Notes: generated from the letters alone by a model not told the origin. 64,000 bases of DNA from Physella acuta (GCF_028476545.1 NW_026731791.1:38501-102500); one strand, 5' to 3'; positions 1 through 10,855 are shown, counted from the stretch's first letter. Numbers and translations: made by a program.

Positions 1-832
1 ATGATTGGTTGAAAAAAATAAAAACCAGTTAACATGCACGTTTTCGATCAATATTTCTTTTTACAGTCAAATTTAATTATTAGCTACATGTCGAAATGCT
101 GGGGAAATAATGACCCCCCCAACCCCCCCCCCCCTCCTCACAACACAAGGGACACAACACCTAATCCTGTTGTCTGAGAAGGTAACTGCAACCTGCAATC
201 GAAAGAATTCTATGAACTATGGGAATAAAATACAGTAACGGCAACTCTTATGCATTCGTGTTTCATTGACACACGAGTTGTCGGTCTTTAAGAAACAAAT
301 TATCCAAACTTTAAATCAGCGTTAGTATTAGTTTTTCTTTAGGGGGAGAATGGCGTAACGGGGAAAATATTAGACTCAAAAGCAAAGAGTAAAGATGTAA
401 AAAAATATTTCTTGTGATCAATGGTTAAATATGGGCCAGCGTATGTCACTGGCTAATCCATACAAATCAAGCTTCATTTCTATAACTTATTTATAATTGA
501 ATACAAAATTGTGTTTAAAGTAATCGAATAATGAGCAATTCATATACTTTAAGTTGCAGAATAGTAAATTTGGTTTATATAAAAATAAATCCAAAGAACA
601 TTGAAAATGAAAGGGAAGCTAATCTATATTTTATTTTTCAAAACGTTGATCCCAAGGTATGAGAGTTGTCGTTCATGGCGAACGTAAAACGAAGTTAAAT
701 GTGGTAATTTTCAAAATCACTTCTCTATATTGGAGTTTCACCAAAAAAAAATTGCTAGGTTTAAAGTAATACGCTGGAACTATTGCTAATTCAGGCTCTG
801 ATCCTAACAATGAACTGGACATTAATCCTAAA
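1..832. other. AT-rich intergenic DNA, no gene seen
   Basis: No open frame of note, no splice-flanked coding stretch and no recognised repeat except a poly-C tract near 114-135. Intergenic by default. Confidence 0.5.
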
Positions 833-1042
833 CAGAGTTTCTTCCAGACATCTTTTCACCCCCCCCCCCCCCTCCCCGAAGAAAGTCTACCCCCCCCCCC
901 AAACGAAATGGAATTTATATAGGAAATACATACTTTTAACAGTGTCCGCCCCCCCCCCCCCCGGAAATTTTAGTCCACCCACCCGAAAATTTCAAGTGCC
1001 ACCCCCCCCCCCCCTCCGGAGAAAAGTCTGAAAGAAACACTG
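833..1042. mobile_element. hAT-type MITE (MITE-1), copy 1
   Basis: A 210-bp element starting CAGAGTTTCTTCCAGAC and ending GAAAGAAACACTG, so its ends are inverted repeats of each other. It is flanked by near-identical 8-bp direct repeats, ATCCTAAA at 825-832 and ATCCTAAC at 1043-1050. CAG-type termini with 8-bp target duplications are the hallmark of hAT transposons. The interior is a series of long C tracts separated by short conserved blocks shared with the other copies. It codes for nothing; the 82-codon frame across it is poly-proline from C runs. Confidence 0.85.
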
Positions 1043-1050
1043 ATCCTAAC

Positions 1051-1671
1051 CCTTAACTATGATATCACGTGACTGCTATAAACAATACCAATGCTACCAA
1101 TGATAACATTTATGGGGGAAAAAAGAATAGAAAAAAAAAAACATCCAAAAATTTTCACTCTAATAGTAAATTTGTAAAAGTTAATTATGTTTTCTCATTA
1201 GCATCTGTCACGGAAATATGTCAACATGACATGTCACTGAACTTAAGAGGCCAGTATAAGGTAGTAGGTTTACATTCGTTTTTTTATTACAAATACATCA
1301 GTCGTTCATCAACAAAGAACAAAACCTCTCTTAAGCTTATAGATCTAGACGAGTTATTTTTGAGTCTCTCAGGATAAGGGTAAAATTACGTGTGAGCAGT
1401 TGAGAAAAAAAAAATCTAAAAATAGTAAGTGTTTTTTTTTAAAATATTTCCTTAAAACTAGCGTGCATCAATATTACGTGTTTGGAAAAACAAAATCTGC
1501 TCTTGTGAAGGAAGAATAAAATAAACTTCTTCAAAATCCTAAATTTGGAATCATTATGAAATTACAAGCCATGCCAAATAATTTGTAACTAGATTTAGAC
1601 GGAAACCCCGCTATGTTTATATTCAACGACCAATCGAATCGCGAGGTTTTTTTATCTAGTGATGACCCCAT
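1051..1671. other. AT-rich DNA upstream of the 2.1-kb gene
   Basis: Holds a 102-codon frame (1069-1377, +) rich in Asn, Lys and Ser with no recognisable domain; composition is like the surrounding AT-rich DNA, so it is not called a gene. No repeat family recognised. Confidence 0.4.
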
Positions 1672-1685
1672 TTCCGCGAAGTACC

Positions 1686-1737
1686 GAAAGTGGGGCAGTT
1701 TCGTGGCGTATTGACATCACCCGCTTAGGGAATTCCC
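1686..1737 (+). promoter_or_regulatory. Candidate enhancer cluster: kappaB, IRF-like and CRE-like sites
   Basis: Three motifs lie within 52 bp about 200 bp upstream of the TATA box of the 2154-3149 gene. GGGAATTCCC at 1728-1737 is a perfect palindromic kappaB site (consensus GGGRNWYYCC). GAAAGTGGGGCAGTTTC at 1686-1702 holds two inverted GAAA half-sites as in IRF/ISRE elements. TGACATCA at 1712-1719 is one base from a CRE. Motif identity is seen directly; use by Rel/NF-kappaB or IRF proteins is inference. Confidence 0.45.
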
Positions 1738-1909
1738 TCATTGCCAAATATAGCATTACAAGCAACCAACAACGTTGCAGATACGAATGATTTTTTTTAA
1801 ACTCAGGAATTTTTTTAGACCATTTTATTCGTTGGCAGATCGTTCTCTTGCGATTGCATGTCGTTTCTATACTATAAATAGTAACATCGTATTCCACACG
1901 ATTGAAGGG

Positions 1910-1916
1910 TATATAA
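1910..1916 (+). promoter_or_regulatory. TATA box
   Basis: GGGTATATAAGAC contains a strong TATATAA core. Initiation would be expected near 1940, giving a 5' leader of about 210 nt before the ATG at 2154. A weaker TATAAATA lies at 1873-1880. Confidence 0.5.
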
Positions 1917-2153
1917 GACAAGAATTGAGCTGTGTTTGAATTATTAGACGGAAATTTTGTTTAAAACACGTTAAAAATTGTGGATACATTTCATTACTTC
2001 AACTTTTAAATTCATCATTTTAATCTTTAATTCTTTGTGAATAGTTGTGATTTAGGGCGTCAGTTATAAAAATTCTATCTAGCTCAATTACTTGAAATAT
2101 TTTATAATTATTTAAACGATAGATTTAAAAAAAAAAGTGATTGTTGATTAACA

Positions 2154-3149
2154 ATGTCAGATAAAAAAGTTTTTTGCGAAAGTGAGAAAAAAATTCGAAG
2201 ATCAAGATCACTAGCTGTGCAAACTTCAAGCAGACGACAGAAAAATTGTACACGCCGAAGGATGAGCGCCGGTTTTGGAAATGCAACAAAATCCGACGGA
2301 GACCTTATGCCGAAACCTGCCTTCGTTTCGCGCCGAAGCCTCCTAGAGTCGTCTGATCCAACTAGACACGTGACCGGAAAGAGACCAATGAAACGAGGCT
2401 GGTCAGCATCGAGGTCGGAACTCCCCAAGAAATTTTTGAACTCGCTGTTCAAACGAGGGCGGCGGGACTCCGTCCACGACCGTCTGCCCGACCTGTTTCT
2501 CCTCCCGCCCCCATCCCGGTCCTTCGCCAGCACGGGGGCGAGTACCGGTTGCTATGACAACAAAGACCTGGAGAGGTGTCTGCAAGAAATAGCCCACGGT
2601 AAACAGACGCAGGATATGACGTGTGCTGCGCAGTACGTGAGCGAGATGATAAGAGAGAACACGTTGAAATTAAGACGCCTCCCGACACAAATAATTCAAC
2701 ACAATGTCAATAATTTAAACCAAAACGAGACCGCCTCAAGCCTAAAAATAAAATTATACAGCGATAAAAATGACAATAATGATTACGAAACTTCGACTCC
2801 TAAACGTAAAAACATTCCAGAAGCTGATTTTTGTTCAAAAGATTGCTCTGATGATGAGAGAAGTAATTCAACTAGTAGTGCAATCGAAGACGTCGATTTC
2901 TTCAGCGAAGTTGATGAAAACATCAACTCTTCCTACCTGGGGCTGCTAGACCCCCCGTCTCACTACAGGTGTCCGATGTGTGACGCCAATCTGGAAGTCG
3001 ACCTGGGCGTGGGTTGGGCCGGGGCCATGGAAGATGGCCAACCACGGCGCTTGGGCCACTGGCCGCTTGAAACCAACCTGTTCTGTCCGGAGTGTTGTGG
3101 TGAGAGGGGCATGTTCGGCACAAGGTTGCAGGGTCAAGGTCAATGTTAG
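2154..3149 (+). CDS. Unrecognised intronless protein with two CxxC pairs
   Basis: A 331-codon uninterrupted frame with mixed, non-repetitive composition, clearly unlike the surrounding repeats. The start ATG has A at -3 (ACAATGT). Residues 1-110 are strongly basic, Arg/Ser-rich and probably disordered. About residues 133-180 have a helix-like pattern (DLERCLQEIAHGK, then YVSEMIRENTLKLRRLP) weakly recalling a Tctex1-type dynein light chain N-terminal half, too weak to name. Residues 230-260 are acidic and Ser-rich. CPMC (273-276) and CPECC (311-315), 34 residues apart, could bind one zinc ion. The last ~14 residues run into a minisatellite, and GTGAGA at 3100 could be a splice donor just after the second cysteine pair, so the true C terminus may differ. 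TATA box, kappaB motif, absence of introns and AU-rich 3' sequence suggest an inducible gene; that is inference. No family assigned. Confidence 0.6.
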   Translation: MSDKKVFCESEKKIRRSRSLAVQTSSRRQKNCTRRRMSAGFGNATKSDGDLMPKPAFVSRRSLLESSDPTRHVTGKRPMKRGWSASRSELPKKFLNSLFKRGRRDSVHDRLPDLFLLPPPSRSFASTGASTGCYDNKDLERCLQEIAHGKQTQDMTCAAQYVSEMIRENTLKLRRLPTQIIQHNVNNLNQNETASSLKIKLYSDKNDNNDYETSTPKRKNIPEADFCSKDCSDDERSNSTSSAIEDVDFFSEVDENINSSYLGLLDPPSHYRCPMCDANLEVDLGVGWAGAMEDGQPRRLGHWPLETNLFCPECCGERGMFGTRLQGQGQC

Positions 3150-3530
3150 CTGGCACAAGGTTGCGACGTCAAGGTCAGCGTTAAATGACCCAAAGTTGCA
3201 GTGTCAAGATCAATGTCAGCTGGCTCAAGGTTTTAAGGTCAAGATCTATGTTAAATGATATTCTTGCAAAATGTTGCAAGAACAATGTGATATCTAACAC
3301 AATTGTTCAAGAAAATATATGGTAGCTCGCAGTTGTGCAGGAACTATGTGATGTCTTGCAAAATGTTACAAGAACAATATGATATCAAGCACGATTGTGC
3401 AAGAAAAAAATATGATAGCGTGCAGAAATTTGCAAGAATAATGTGATATCTAGGACAATAGTGCAAGAAAAAAAATATGGTAGCATGCAGAAATTTTTCA
3501 AGAACAATGTGATATCTAGCAATATGTAAA
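3118..3530. repeat. Two short tandem repeats in the 3' part of the gene
   Basis: From 3118 to about 3255 a degenerate ~37-42-bp unit (GGCACAAGGTTGCA, then GTCAAGGTCAATGTTA) repeats three to four times, starting inside the coding frame. From about 3258 to 3530 another ~60-bp unit (TGCAAGAACAATGTGATATC) repeats about five times. These lie in the 3' UTR, or in an intron if the donor at 3100 is used. Confidence 0.65.
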
Positions 3531-3990
3531 TAACTCAATGTAATAATTCAGTTTTAGAATGACAAGTACGTGTATATAACCAGGTGAAATAGAGTATCGA
3601 GTAACAATATTCAACATATGTATAGCCGTGTTTCATGAATAGCTATGTACATAATACTATGCATAGGGAAACAAAACATGTATTTGAAAGCTGTATTGTA
3701 CTTTCTATAAACAAAACGTTGTAAATATCCATTTAATTTGTATATATTCATTTAAAAACACACAATTACATCTCAGCTAAAGTATTATATACGTATATTA
3801 TTAGTATTTACTTTAAATGTGTGACAGTGTCGGTTATTAAATGTTTACTTCTTTTATAAATATGTGTTTTTGAAAACATTGTAAATATTTTATTTTTATT
3901 TTTTACATGTTATTGTTAAGAATCACTAAATATCTGTACAATATTTTTATGATTTTCAAACAATGTTGAAATAAATAATTGAAAAAAAGG
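3150..3990 (+). other. Probable 3' UTR, AU-rich
   Basis: After the repeats the sequence is very AT-rich with many ATTTA pentamers (for example near 3732-3756 and 3880-3905), the motif of unstable mRNAs. Extent is inferred from the poly(A) signal. Confidence 0.4.
3970..3975 (+). terminator. Poly(A) signal AATAAA
   Basis: AATAAA lies in TTGAAATAAATAATTG, followed by an A-rich then T-rich stretch. It is the best-placed signal downstream of the 2154-3149 frame. Alternatives such as ATTAAA occur earlier. Confidence 0.4.
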
Positions 3991-4272
3991 ATGTATTATT
4001 GTTTTTTAAAATATAAAACGAGAGTTACAAAGTTAAAAAGGTGAAACTCAGCTAGACGACTTGCAAATAAAAGTAAAATAACAGAAACAATTTTAACTTT
4101 TATCATAAGAAGACACATAGATATTAAAAACTGTGTACTGTATGAAGAAAATACGATTGACAAAGATTAGAGTTAGTGTGAAATTTAAAAAAACCCTGCA
4201 AGTTCACAATTTAACCTATTATACATAGTTTAATAAACGTAGTTAATGAATTATCGAGACTAGACCTCTACA

Positions 4273-4274
<2 letters not shown>

Positions 4275-4337
<63 letters not shown>
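4275..4337. repeat. (TA)n microsatellite
   Basis: About 31 uninterrupted AT dinucleotides, ending shortly before a SINE-1 fragment. Confidence 0.95.
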
Positions 4338-4339
<2 letters not shown>

Positions 4340-4362
4340 TTAATCTTTTGCATCTGGTGTCG

Positions 4363-4475
4363 CTGAAATAGAGTTCACCTCTTCTGTGACCTCGGCATAT
4401 AAAGGAATAATGTGGTCAGCACTATGCCCAGCCACCTTCACTTGCCGAACTTAAGTCAGATCCCCAACCTGTTCT
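4363..4475 (-). mobile_element. SINE-1 copy, 3' part
   Basis: Shares the SINE-1 body seen in full at 59035-59279, in reverse orientation: AGAGTTCACCTCTTCTGTGA, then TGGTCAGCACTATGCCCAG, then an ACTTAAGTCAG block. The tRNA-like head is missing. Confidence 0.7.
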
Positions 4476-4479
4476 TTGC

Positions 4480-5870
4480 AAACTTGTACACCTCCACGAC
4501 TATGGAACTCTAAACATGCCAGCATTGGTTTCTCTTACAACTTTTTCTGTACGGAGTTGTCGGTAAATGTCTAATGACAACTGACATGGGAGATAAACCG
4601 TGAGCCGACATCAAAAGAAGTTTAAAGACAGCCAGAGACAGGACAAGCAGTAGGTAAAGTTGGGTTCCAATTTAAAGTTGCATTCATAAGGAGGAAAGAG
4701 AGATAACCGTGATAATTCAAACATCACACGAAGCCCTTTACAGTTACTTTTCTTTGTTACTACAAAGATTGAATGTTCTGAGCGGTCTCGTATTACAAAA
4801 GAAAACAAAAAATACCTTAAAATTTACTTCGCACTCACGCGAGAAAGTCAAAAGTACAATACATATCTCGATCCAAAAACACAAAAACACAAAAAAAAAA
4901 AGAAAAAAAAATAAAACCAAAGGAGAGTGTATTTGTAATTTAAAAAAAAAAAGATTGAGAAGGTAGCTTTTTTTTTTTTAGCTACCTGTGTTGTTGCAAT
5001 ATGAACTCGAGCAAACTTGCCAATGGTAGTTTAATATGTGTGGCGTAATTTTCTCTAGTATTGTGCAAGCTCACCTCAACAGGTAAAGTGTAGGGGGGGG
5101 GGGAGGGGTGGATGCAGGTGAGAGGGAACAACAGTTTATGTTGTATAGAGGGAGGGGGGGGGGCGGAGATGAAGAAAAGAAAATAGCTCAGAGCTAAGAA
5201 TGTACGAAGTAGAAAAAAAAATGTTGGGAGAAAATTAAAAACGTTTTCGAATTTTTATAAATAAGTTTCAGAAACAAAAGAACACAGCTAAAACTAAAAT
5301 GGCAATATTATGTTATTGTAATGTTAAATATTTAAGGAGAGAGATAGACGTGCTGGATCTTTTTGGTACGCTAGTGACTTCAGTCATTAAAACAGAAGTT
5401 CCTTTTTGTGGGTAAATAAAAGCACCGATTTAAGATACCGTTTAGTCCATGAATCATGTAATTAAAACTATGCAATCAATATTCATTGGATAGGGACGAC
5501 AATCATGCTATTCAATATCTGTAGTCAAAACAATCAATCGCTTAAAATAACAAGATAACAAAACAAAAAATAGGACGTGTAAATGCCCACTTAAAAGGTT
5601 ACTTGTCGTCTTCTTCAAAAAATGTTTAAAAATATCGTTAAAATTACATAATCGTCTTCTTCATATTTCTTCAAGAAAAAAAAAAACTCGTTAACGTTAC
5701 ATAATCGTGTTCTTCATGTTTCTTCAAGGAAAAAGATATCGTTTAAGAACAATGTACGCGAGTGACACGACAATAACACGGTAGAGCTCCGTGTCTGATT
5801 GGTTCACGTGACTTTTCTGTCAATAACAGAGTAACCAGTCGTGACGAGAAGACACATTTTGGCAAATGAG
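4480..5870. other. No gene seen
   Basis: AT-rich sequence with A tracts and poly-G runs at about 5092-5104 and 5152-5163. At 5580-5745 a degenerate unit (CATAATCGTCTTCTTCA, then TTTCTTCAAG) repeats about three times. No supported coding frame. Confidence 0.5.
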
Positions 5871-5876
5871 ATGAGT

Positions 5877-6530
5877 GGGGGAGATGGTAGATGTGTGTGT
5901 GTGGGAGGGGGGGGGGGGTGTAAAGGGGGATCTAGGACTGGAGGTAGGGGTATGGTAGGTATAGAAGCAGATATGGCTGTAGTGTATATGTAGTTGTAGA
6001 GGTAGAAGGGGTAGGTGTAGAAGTGTGGAGGGTGGGATGTGGATGCAGTGGTGGGTGTAGTCGTAGGGGTTGGTGTAGGTTCGGTTATAGTAGTAGATGT
6101 AAAGTTATGTAGTGGTGGATGTAGAGGTGAGGTATGTATAGAAGAAGATGCGGGGGTGGTGGTGGATATAGATGTAGTGGTAAATGTAGTAGAAGGGGTG
6201 GTGAAATTATGGGGATAGTGGTGGATGTAGGGTTAGGGTAGGTACAGATGTAGATGTGTGTGGGGTGGGATGTGGATGCAGTGGTCGGTGTAGTCGTAGG
6301 GATTGATGTATTGTCGGTTATAGGGGTAGATGTAAAGATGGGTAGTGGGTGGTGGTAATCGGTTGTATATGTCGTGTATGTGGTGTGTAGAAGTAGAGAT
6401 GGGTAGTGATGGATGTAGGGGTTGGTGTAGGTTCGGTTATAGTGGTAGATGTAAAGCTAGGTGGCGGTGGATGTAGTGTGTATATGTTGTGGTATGTGTT
6501 GGGTGTAGATGTTGAGATGAATAGTGATGG
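5877..6530. repeat. G/T-rich degenerate minisatellite
   Basis: Strongly strand-asymmetric (G+T on +, almost no C). Short units such as GGTGTAGTCGTAGGG and GTTCGGTTATAGTAGTAGAT recur at about 6055, 6285 and 6420. Frames on either strand here are by-products of the repeat. Confidence 0.75.
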
Positions 6531-6902
6531 ATGCATGTGGTGTAAGATGGAGTTAAACTTTGCTAAAACAGGTTTAACTAAAAATTCTTCTGTAGGGGTG
6601 CTAGTATCACACTTTAACATTTCCATTACAGCTGACAATAAAGAAAGTTCATGTTAAAAAATATTCCTTCTTACGAATGAGAAAACTAATTTCCGGAGTA
6701 TTTTTCTTTATTCCTACCTGTCAGCATCTCAATCATACTGACAACACGTTCGGTACATACACTCAAAATTGTGCTTGGCTCTACGCTGCAGTGTATGTAA
6801 TTATGTAAGCCTGTATGTACGTATAAATACCTGTACTTATATAACAATATATTTCTATATATACATATTGGCAAACATAATAGAAATAAATATATAAATT
6901 TG

Positions 6903-7190
<288 letters not shown>

Positions 7191-7494
7191 CACATGTTCA
7201 TGCTTTAAAATATTCAAGGAAAGTACCAGACACGGCTACTATAGCAGGTGTTTCTCACCATTACATTTGATTTAATATACCTTTAGGAATCTGTTTCTCT
7301 AGCGCTACATTGGAGGGGGCGCTTAGCGGGGCGGGGAAGGGCAAGGAGTTAATAGGCTGTCAGTAGGGTAGGGGTAGGGGCTATAATGGAATGTACAGGT
7401 AGGGGGTGGGAGGCTGGGGCTCACCTACATAATAAACGGGTGTGCTATCAATAGTAGACAAGCAGTGCTTTTAGGTGAAGTGAGTTAGAAGTAA

Positions 7495-7690
7495 TAGTGT
7501 ATTTTTCAGGCACCGCCTCCCCCCCCTCGAACCGCGTCTACCGCCCCCCCCCCACCCCCAAATGAAATAAAATTTATATAGAAAATATATACTTTAACTA
7601 GTTTCCGACCCCCGGAAAATTTAGTCCGCCACCCGGAAAGTTTCAAGTGCGCCCCCCACCCCGACTAGGAGAAAAATGACAGAAACACTG
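7495..7690. mobile_element. MITE-1 copy 2, degraded
   Basis: Starts TAGTGTATTTTTCAGGCACC and ends AGAAACACTG, matching the other MITE-1 copies in order and spacing of internal blocks (AATTTATATAGAAAATATAT; TTTCAAGTGC). Flanking 8-mers no longer match convincingly, so it is older. A poly-G run follows at 7709-7722. Confidence 0.7.
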
Positions 7691-7861
7691 AAAGTAGTAG
7701 TTTTAGGAGGGGGGGGGGGGGGAGGTTGTAGTTGTTTACCTGAATGTGTTTTGGCCCACCTTGAGTCAGGTTAAATTAATATGGAGAACAATCTGACTAG
7801 TGTCCGTTTGTGCAGGCTTTCAAAAGTAGGTGTGTTGGGTTGTTGGTTGTATTGTTATATC

Positions 7862-8022
7862 AGGTTTAGGGTTGGCGTCAGAATTAGAGTAAGGGTAATG
7901 TGTTGCCTTGAGTTATGGGTTAGGGTTGTGTGATGCCTTGGGGTATGGGTTAGGGTTATATGATGCCTTGGGTTATGGGTTAGGGTTATATGATGCCTTG
8001 GGTTATGGATTGGGGTGGTGAT
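7862..8022. repeat. 30-bp tandem repeat containing TTAGGGTTA
   Basis: About five copies of a unit with GGGTTAGGGTTATATGATGC and CTTGGGTTAT. The unit contains a telomere-like motif but is not a telomeric array. Confidence 0.8.
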
Positions 8023-8185
8023 AGGATTAACGTTAACGTCAGCTAGTTTATATTGATATAGCATTTTATGGACACTTGTGTAAAACATACATTGTCAGTA
8101 TTGTTTTTTTACACAGGGTATGTCAGCACGTGGAGGGGGGGGGGGGATGAGTAAAAAGTAAAAAAAAAAATGTCAACATGTAGGT

Positions 8186-8395
8186 CCATGGGGCAGGTGA
8201 AGTAGAGTCCATCTGTTTCTGTGACCTGGGTACGTGAAGGGATAGTGTGGTCAGCACTATGCCATGTCGCTTTTACTTTCCCTAACATGAGTCAGGTACC
8301 CATCCGAGCTATGTGGACTCAGGGACGTTCTACTGACTTGTACGGCCAGATTCGAACTCAGAACTTCGAGTTAGCAGTCTAGCGGTTGGGGTGGC
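8186..8395 (-). mobile_element. SINE-1 copy, near full length
   Basis: Reverse-strand SINE-1. At the right end AGATTCGAACTC is the complement of a pol III B box (GAGTTCGAATC type), followed by TTAGCAGTCTAGCGGTTGGG, the complement of the tRNA-like head. The body block GGTCAGCACTATGCC and the ACATGAGTCAGGTACCCAT block match the other copies. Confidence 0.8.
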
Positions 8396-8399
8396 GGGG

Positions 8400-9190
8400 T
8401 ATAATTATGCCATGGGACACTTTAAATCCGTGGTCGAGCAGGTGTTTATCAAATTAATACCTGAATCCATCTCACTCTGTCAATAGGTAAAATAAAAAAA
8501 AAATACAACGACATTTAATTTGACGCAGTTTGAAACATCAGAGCCAAAGCAAAAGCATGTTAAAAAAATCAACTTCTAAACAAAACAAAAAACGAAACAA
8601 AGAATTTGGCGTTATCTCAGTATTATCTGCTTGAAGTGTTGGCACAGGAAACGGTTTACTTAAAAACAGAATAAAGGACGACAACTCCAGTTTTTTTCGT
8701 CTGGTTTAAAAATATTAACCTTAAGCTTTAGGACGGAGAATACCTTAGCATGTGGATTGAGCGTTGTATAGCTAACTTTGCTATTCGGAGTTTATTAAAC
8801 GACTAGAGTCTATGAGGCTGTATGACTCGTTCCTATAAATACTAAACTACATATTTATAGATAAACGTGTGCATTGAGAATGGATGACCTATGGCGTCCC
8901 ATCCCCCCACACATGTGTTAGGTATGCCCCCCCCCCCCCCCCCCCCCAACCTCACCCGTTTCTTACTAATAAAATGTCAAGTCTGTTTTGTGTTGATTTT
9001 TCTGTCTGCCGCTGTGTTTGTCGAAGGTAAATGTCTTGCACGCCATCTTGAAGGAATCAGCGTGACATCATCTGCTGGTAGCGATTACGTGCCTTGTTGG
9101 TAGATTTTTTTTTTTTTTACTGGCAACTTGGCTAATTGGCACAAACAGCAGGCTCTGTGCTCTAAGCCTCAGGCACCAGTATCTAGGCCT
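8400..9190. other. No gene seen
   Basis: Unique AT-rich sequence with a 19-nt C run at about 8929-8947. The 70-codon frame at 8891-9103 (+) begins in the C run and has a hydrophobic middle, but no context supports a gene. Confidence 0.45.
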
Positions 9191-9192
9191 CC

Positions 9193-10003
9193 AGGTTCTA
9201 GGCACCATGTTCTAGGCACCATGTTCTAGGCACCATGTTCTAGGCACCATGTTATAGACACCATGTTTCAGGCACCATGTTCTAGGCACCATGTTCTAGA
9301 CACCATGTTCTAGACACCATGTTCTAGGCACCATGTTCTAGGCACCATGTTCTAGACACCATGTTCTAGACACCATGTTCTAGGCACCATGTTCTAGACA
9401 CCATGTTCTAGGCACCATGTTCTAGGCACCATGTTCTAGACACCATGTTCTAGACACCATGTTCTAGGCACCATGTTCTAGACACCATGTTCTAGACACC
9501 ATGTTCTAGACACCATGTTCTAGGCACCATGTTCTAGGCACCATGTTCTAGACACCATGTTCTAGGCACCATGTTCTAGGCACCATGTTCTAGACACCAT
9601 GTTCTAGGCACCGTGTTCTAGACACCGTGTTCTAGACACCATGTTCTAGACACCATGTTCTAGGCACCATGTTCTAGGCACCATGTTCTAGACACCATGT
9701 TCTAGACACCATGTTCTAGACACCATGTTCTAGGCACCGTGTTCTAGACACCGTGTTCTAGGCACCATGTTCTAGGCACCATGTTCTAGGCACCATGTTC
9801 TAGACACCATCTTCTAGACACCATGTTCTAGACACCATGTTCTAGGCACCGTGTTCTAGACACCATGTTCTAGGCACCATGTTCTAGACACCATGTTCTA
9901 GGCACCATGTTCTAGGCACCATGTTCTAGACACCATGTTCTAGGCACCATGTTCTAGACACCATGTTCTAGGCACCATGTTCTAGACACCATGTTCTAGG
10001 CAC
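9193..10003. repeat. 14-bp minisatellite, about 57 copies
   Basis: Unit TTCTAGRCACCATG, very homogeneous. Nearly all variation is one R position (GGCACC or GACACC) plus rare ATG to GTG changes, so the array reads as a binary string of variant repeats. Confidence 0.95.
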
Positions 10004-10015
10004 TAGACAACAAGC

Positions 10016-10190
10016 TTAAGACTTCAGGCACCAGGTTCTAGGCATCAGTTTCTAGGCCTCAGGCTCCAGTATCTAGGCTCAACGGTCCAGGCTCTTGGCA
10101 CCAGGTTCTAGGCATCAGTTTCTAGGCCTCAGGCTCCAGTATCTAGGCTCAACGGTCCAGGCTCTTGGCACCATGTTCTAGGCACTGGGC
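10016..10190. repeat. 70-bp direct duplication related to the 14-bp array
   Basis: Two almost perfect copies of a ~70-bp unit (CACCAGGTTCTAGGCATCAG ... AACGGTCCAGGCTCTTGG) follow the 14-bp array and carry the same TCTAGGC core. Confidence 0.85.
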
Positions 10191-10408
10191 ACTGGGGTAT
10201 AGGTCACAGGCTCTATGCCCAAAGCCCAAGCCACCAGCGGCCAGTCAATGCCCATCAGACGCCAGGTTGCCGCTTTCCCTCACACGAGTCATATTAAAGA
10301 CACATACCACACATATGACACAACACAGCCATAAAACATACATGTGACATAAAACAGACACTTTACATATGACATACCACAGACACATAACATTGAGTTG
10401 TTGTATAG

Positions 10409-10566
10409 CCTTTGAGTTCACCCAGCTCTGGTGGGTACCTTATTCAGGTTAAGGAAAGTAAAGGCGGTTGCGCAAAGTGCTGACCACACTATCCCTTCAT
10501 ATGCCAAGGTCACAGAAACATATGAACTCTACTTCATCTGCCCCAATGGATCGCTAGGTCTAAAGA
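10409..10566 (+). mobile_element. SINE-1 copy, body and 3' part
   Basis: Forward copy beginning in the body (GAGTTCACCCAGCTCTGGTG) and running through GTGCTGACCACACTATCCC, GAACTCTACTTCATCTGCCC and GATCGCTAGGTC. The tRNA-like head is absent (5' truncated). Confidence 0.75.
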
Positions 10567-10689
10567 AGCTTCTTTTTACTATCCCACAAGAGCCCACTAA
10601 CCACTTTTACTGGTAGAAAAATAAATTACAACAACCTCTTGGTCATTGGAATTGCCGTGCTTACACAAACCCCACATTCTTAATCAAAC

Positions 10690-10855
10690 AAATCCTCAGA
10701 TATCTTAGGGACGGCTGTCCAAACAACTCCACTATCCCATAATTTCTATGACCGTCTCTTCCATATAATAAACACAACTCTACGTATCTTAACGAAGGCT
10801 GTCCAGTCGACTTAACTATCCCATAATTCTTCTGACCGTCTCTTCCGAGTACATT
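10690..10855. repeat. ~82-bp direct duplication
   Basis: Two diverged copies of a unit holding TATCTTA, GGCTGTCCA, CTATCCCATAATT and GACCGTCTCTTCC lie head to tail. No family recognised. Confidence 0.65.

Noticed and set aside
783-1031. Pro-rich 82-codon protein
   Set aside because: Encoded by the C tracts of MITE-1.
9193-10003. CRISPR-like regular array
   Set aside because: No unique spacers; 14-bp units directly abut. None of the other tandem arrays has a repeat-spacer pattern either, and the DNA is eukaryotic.
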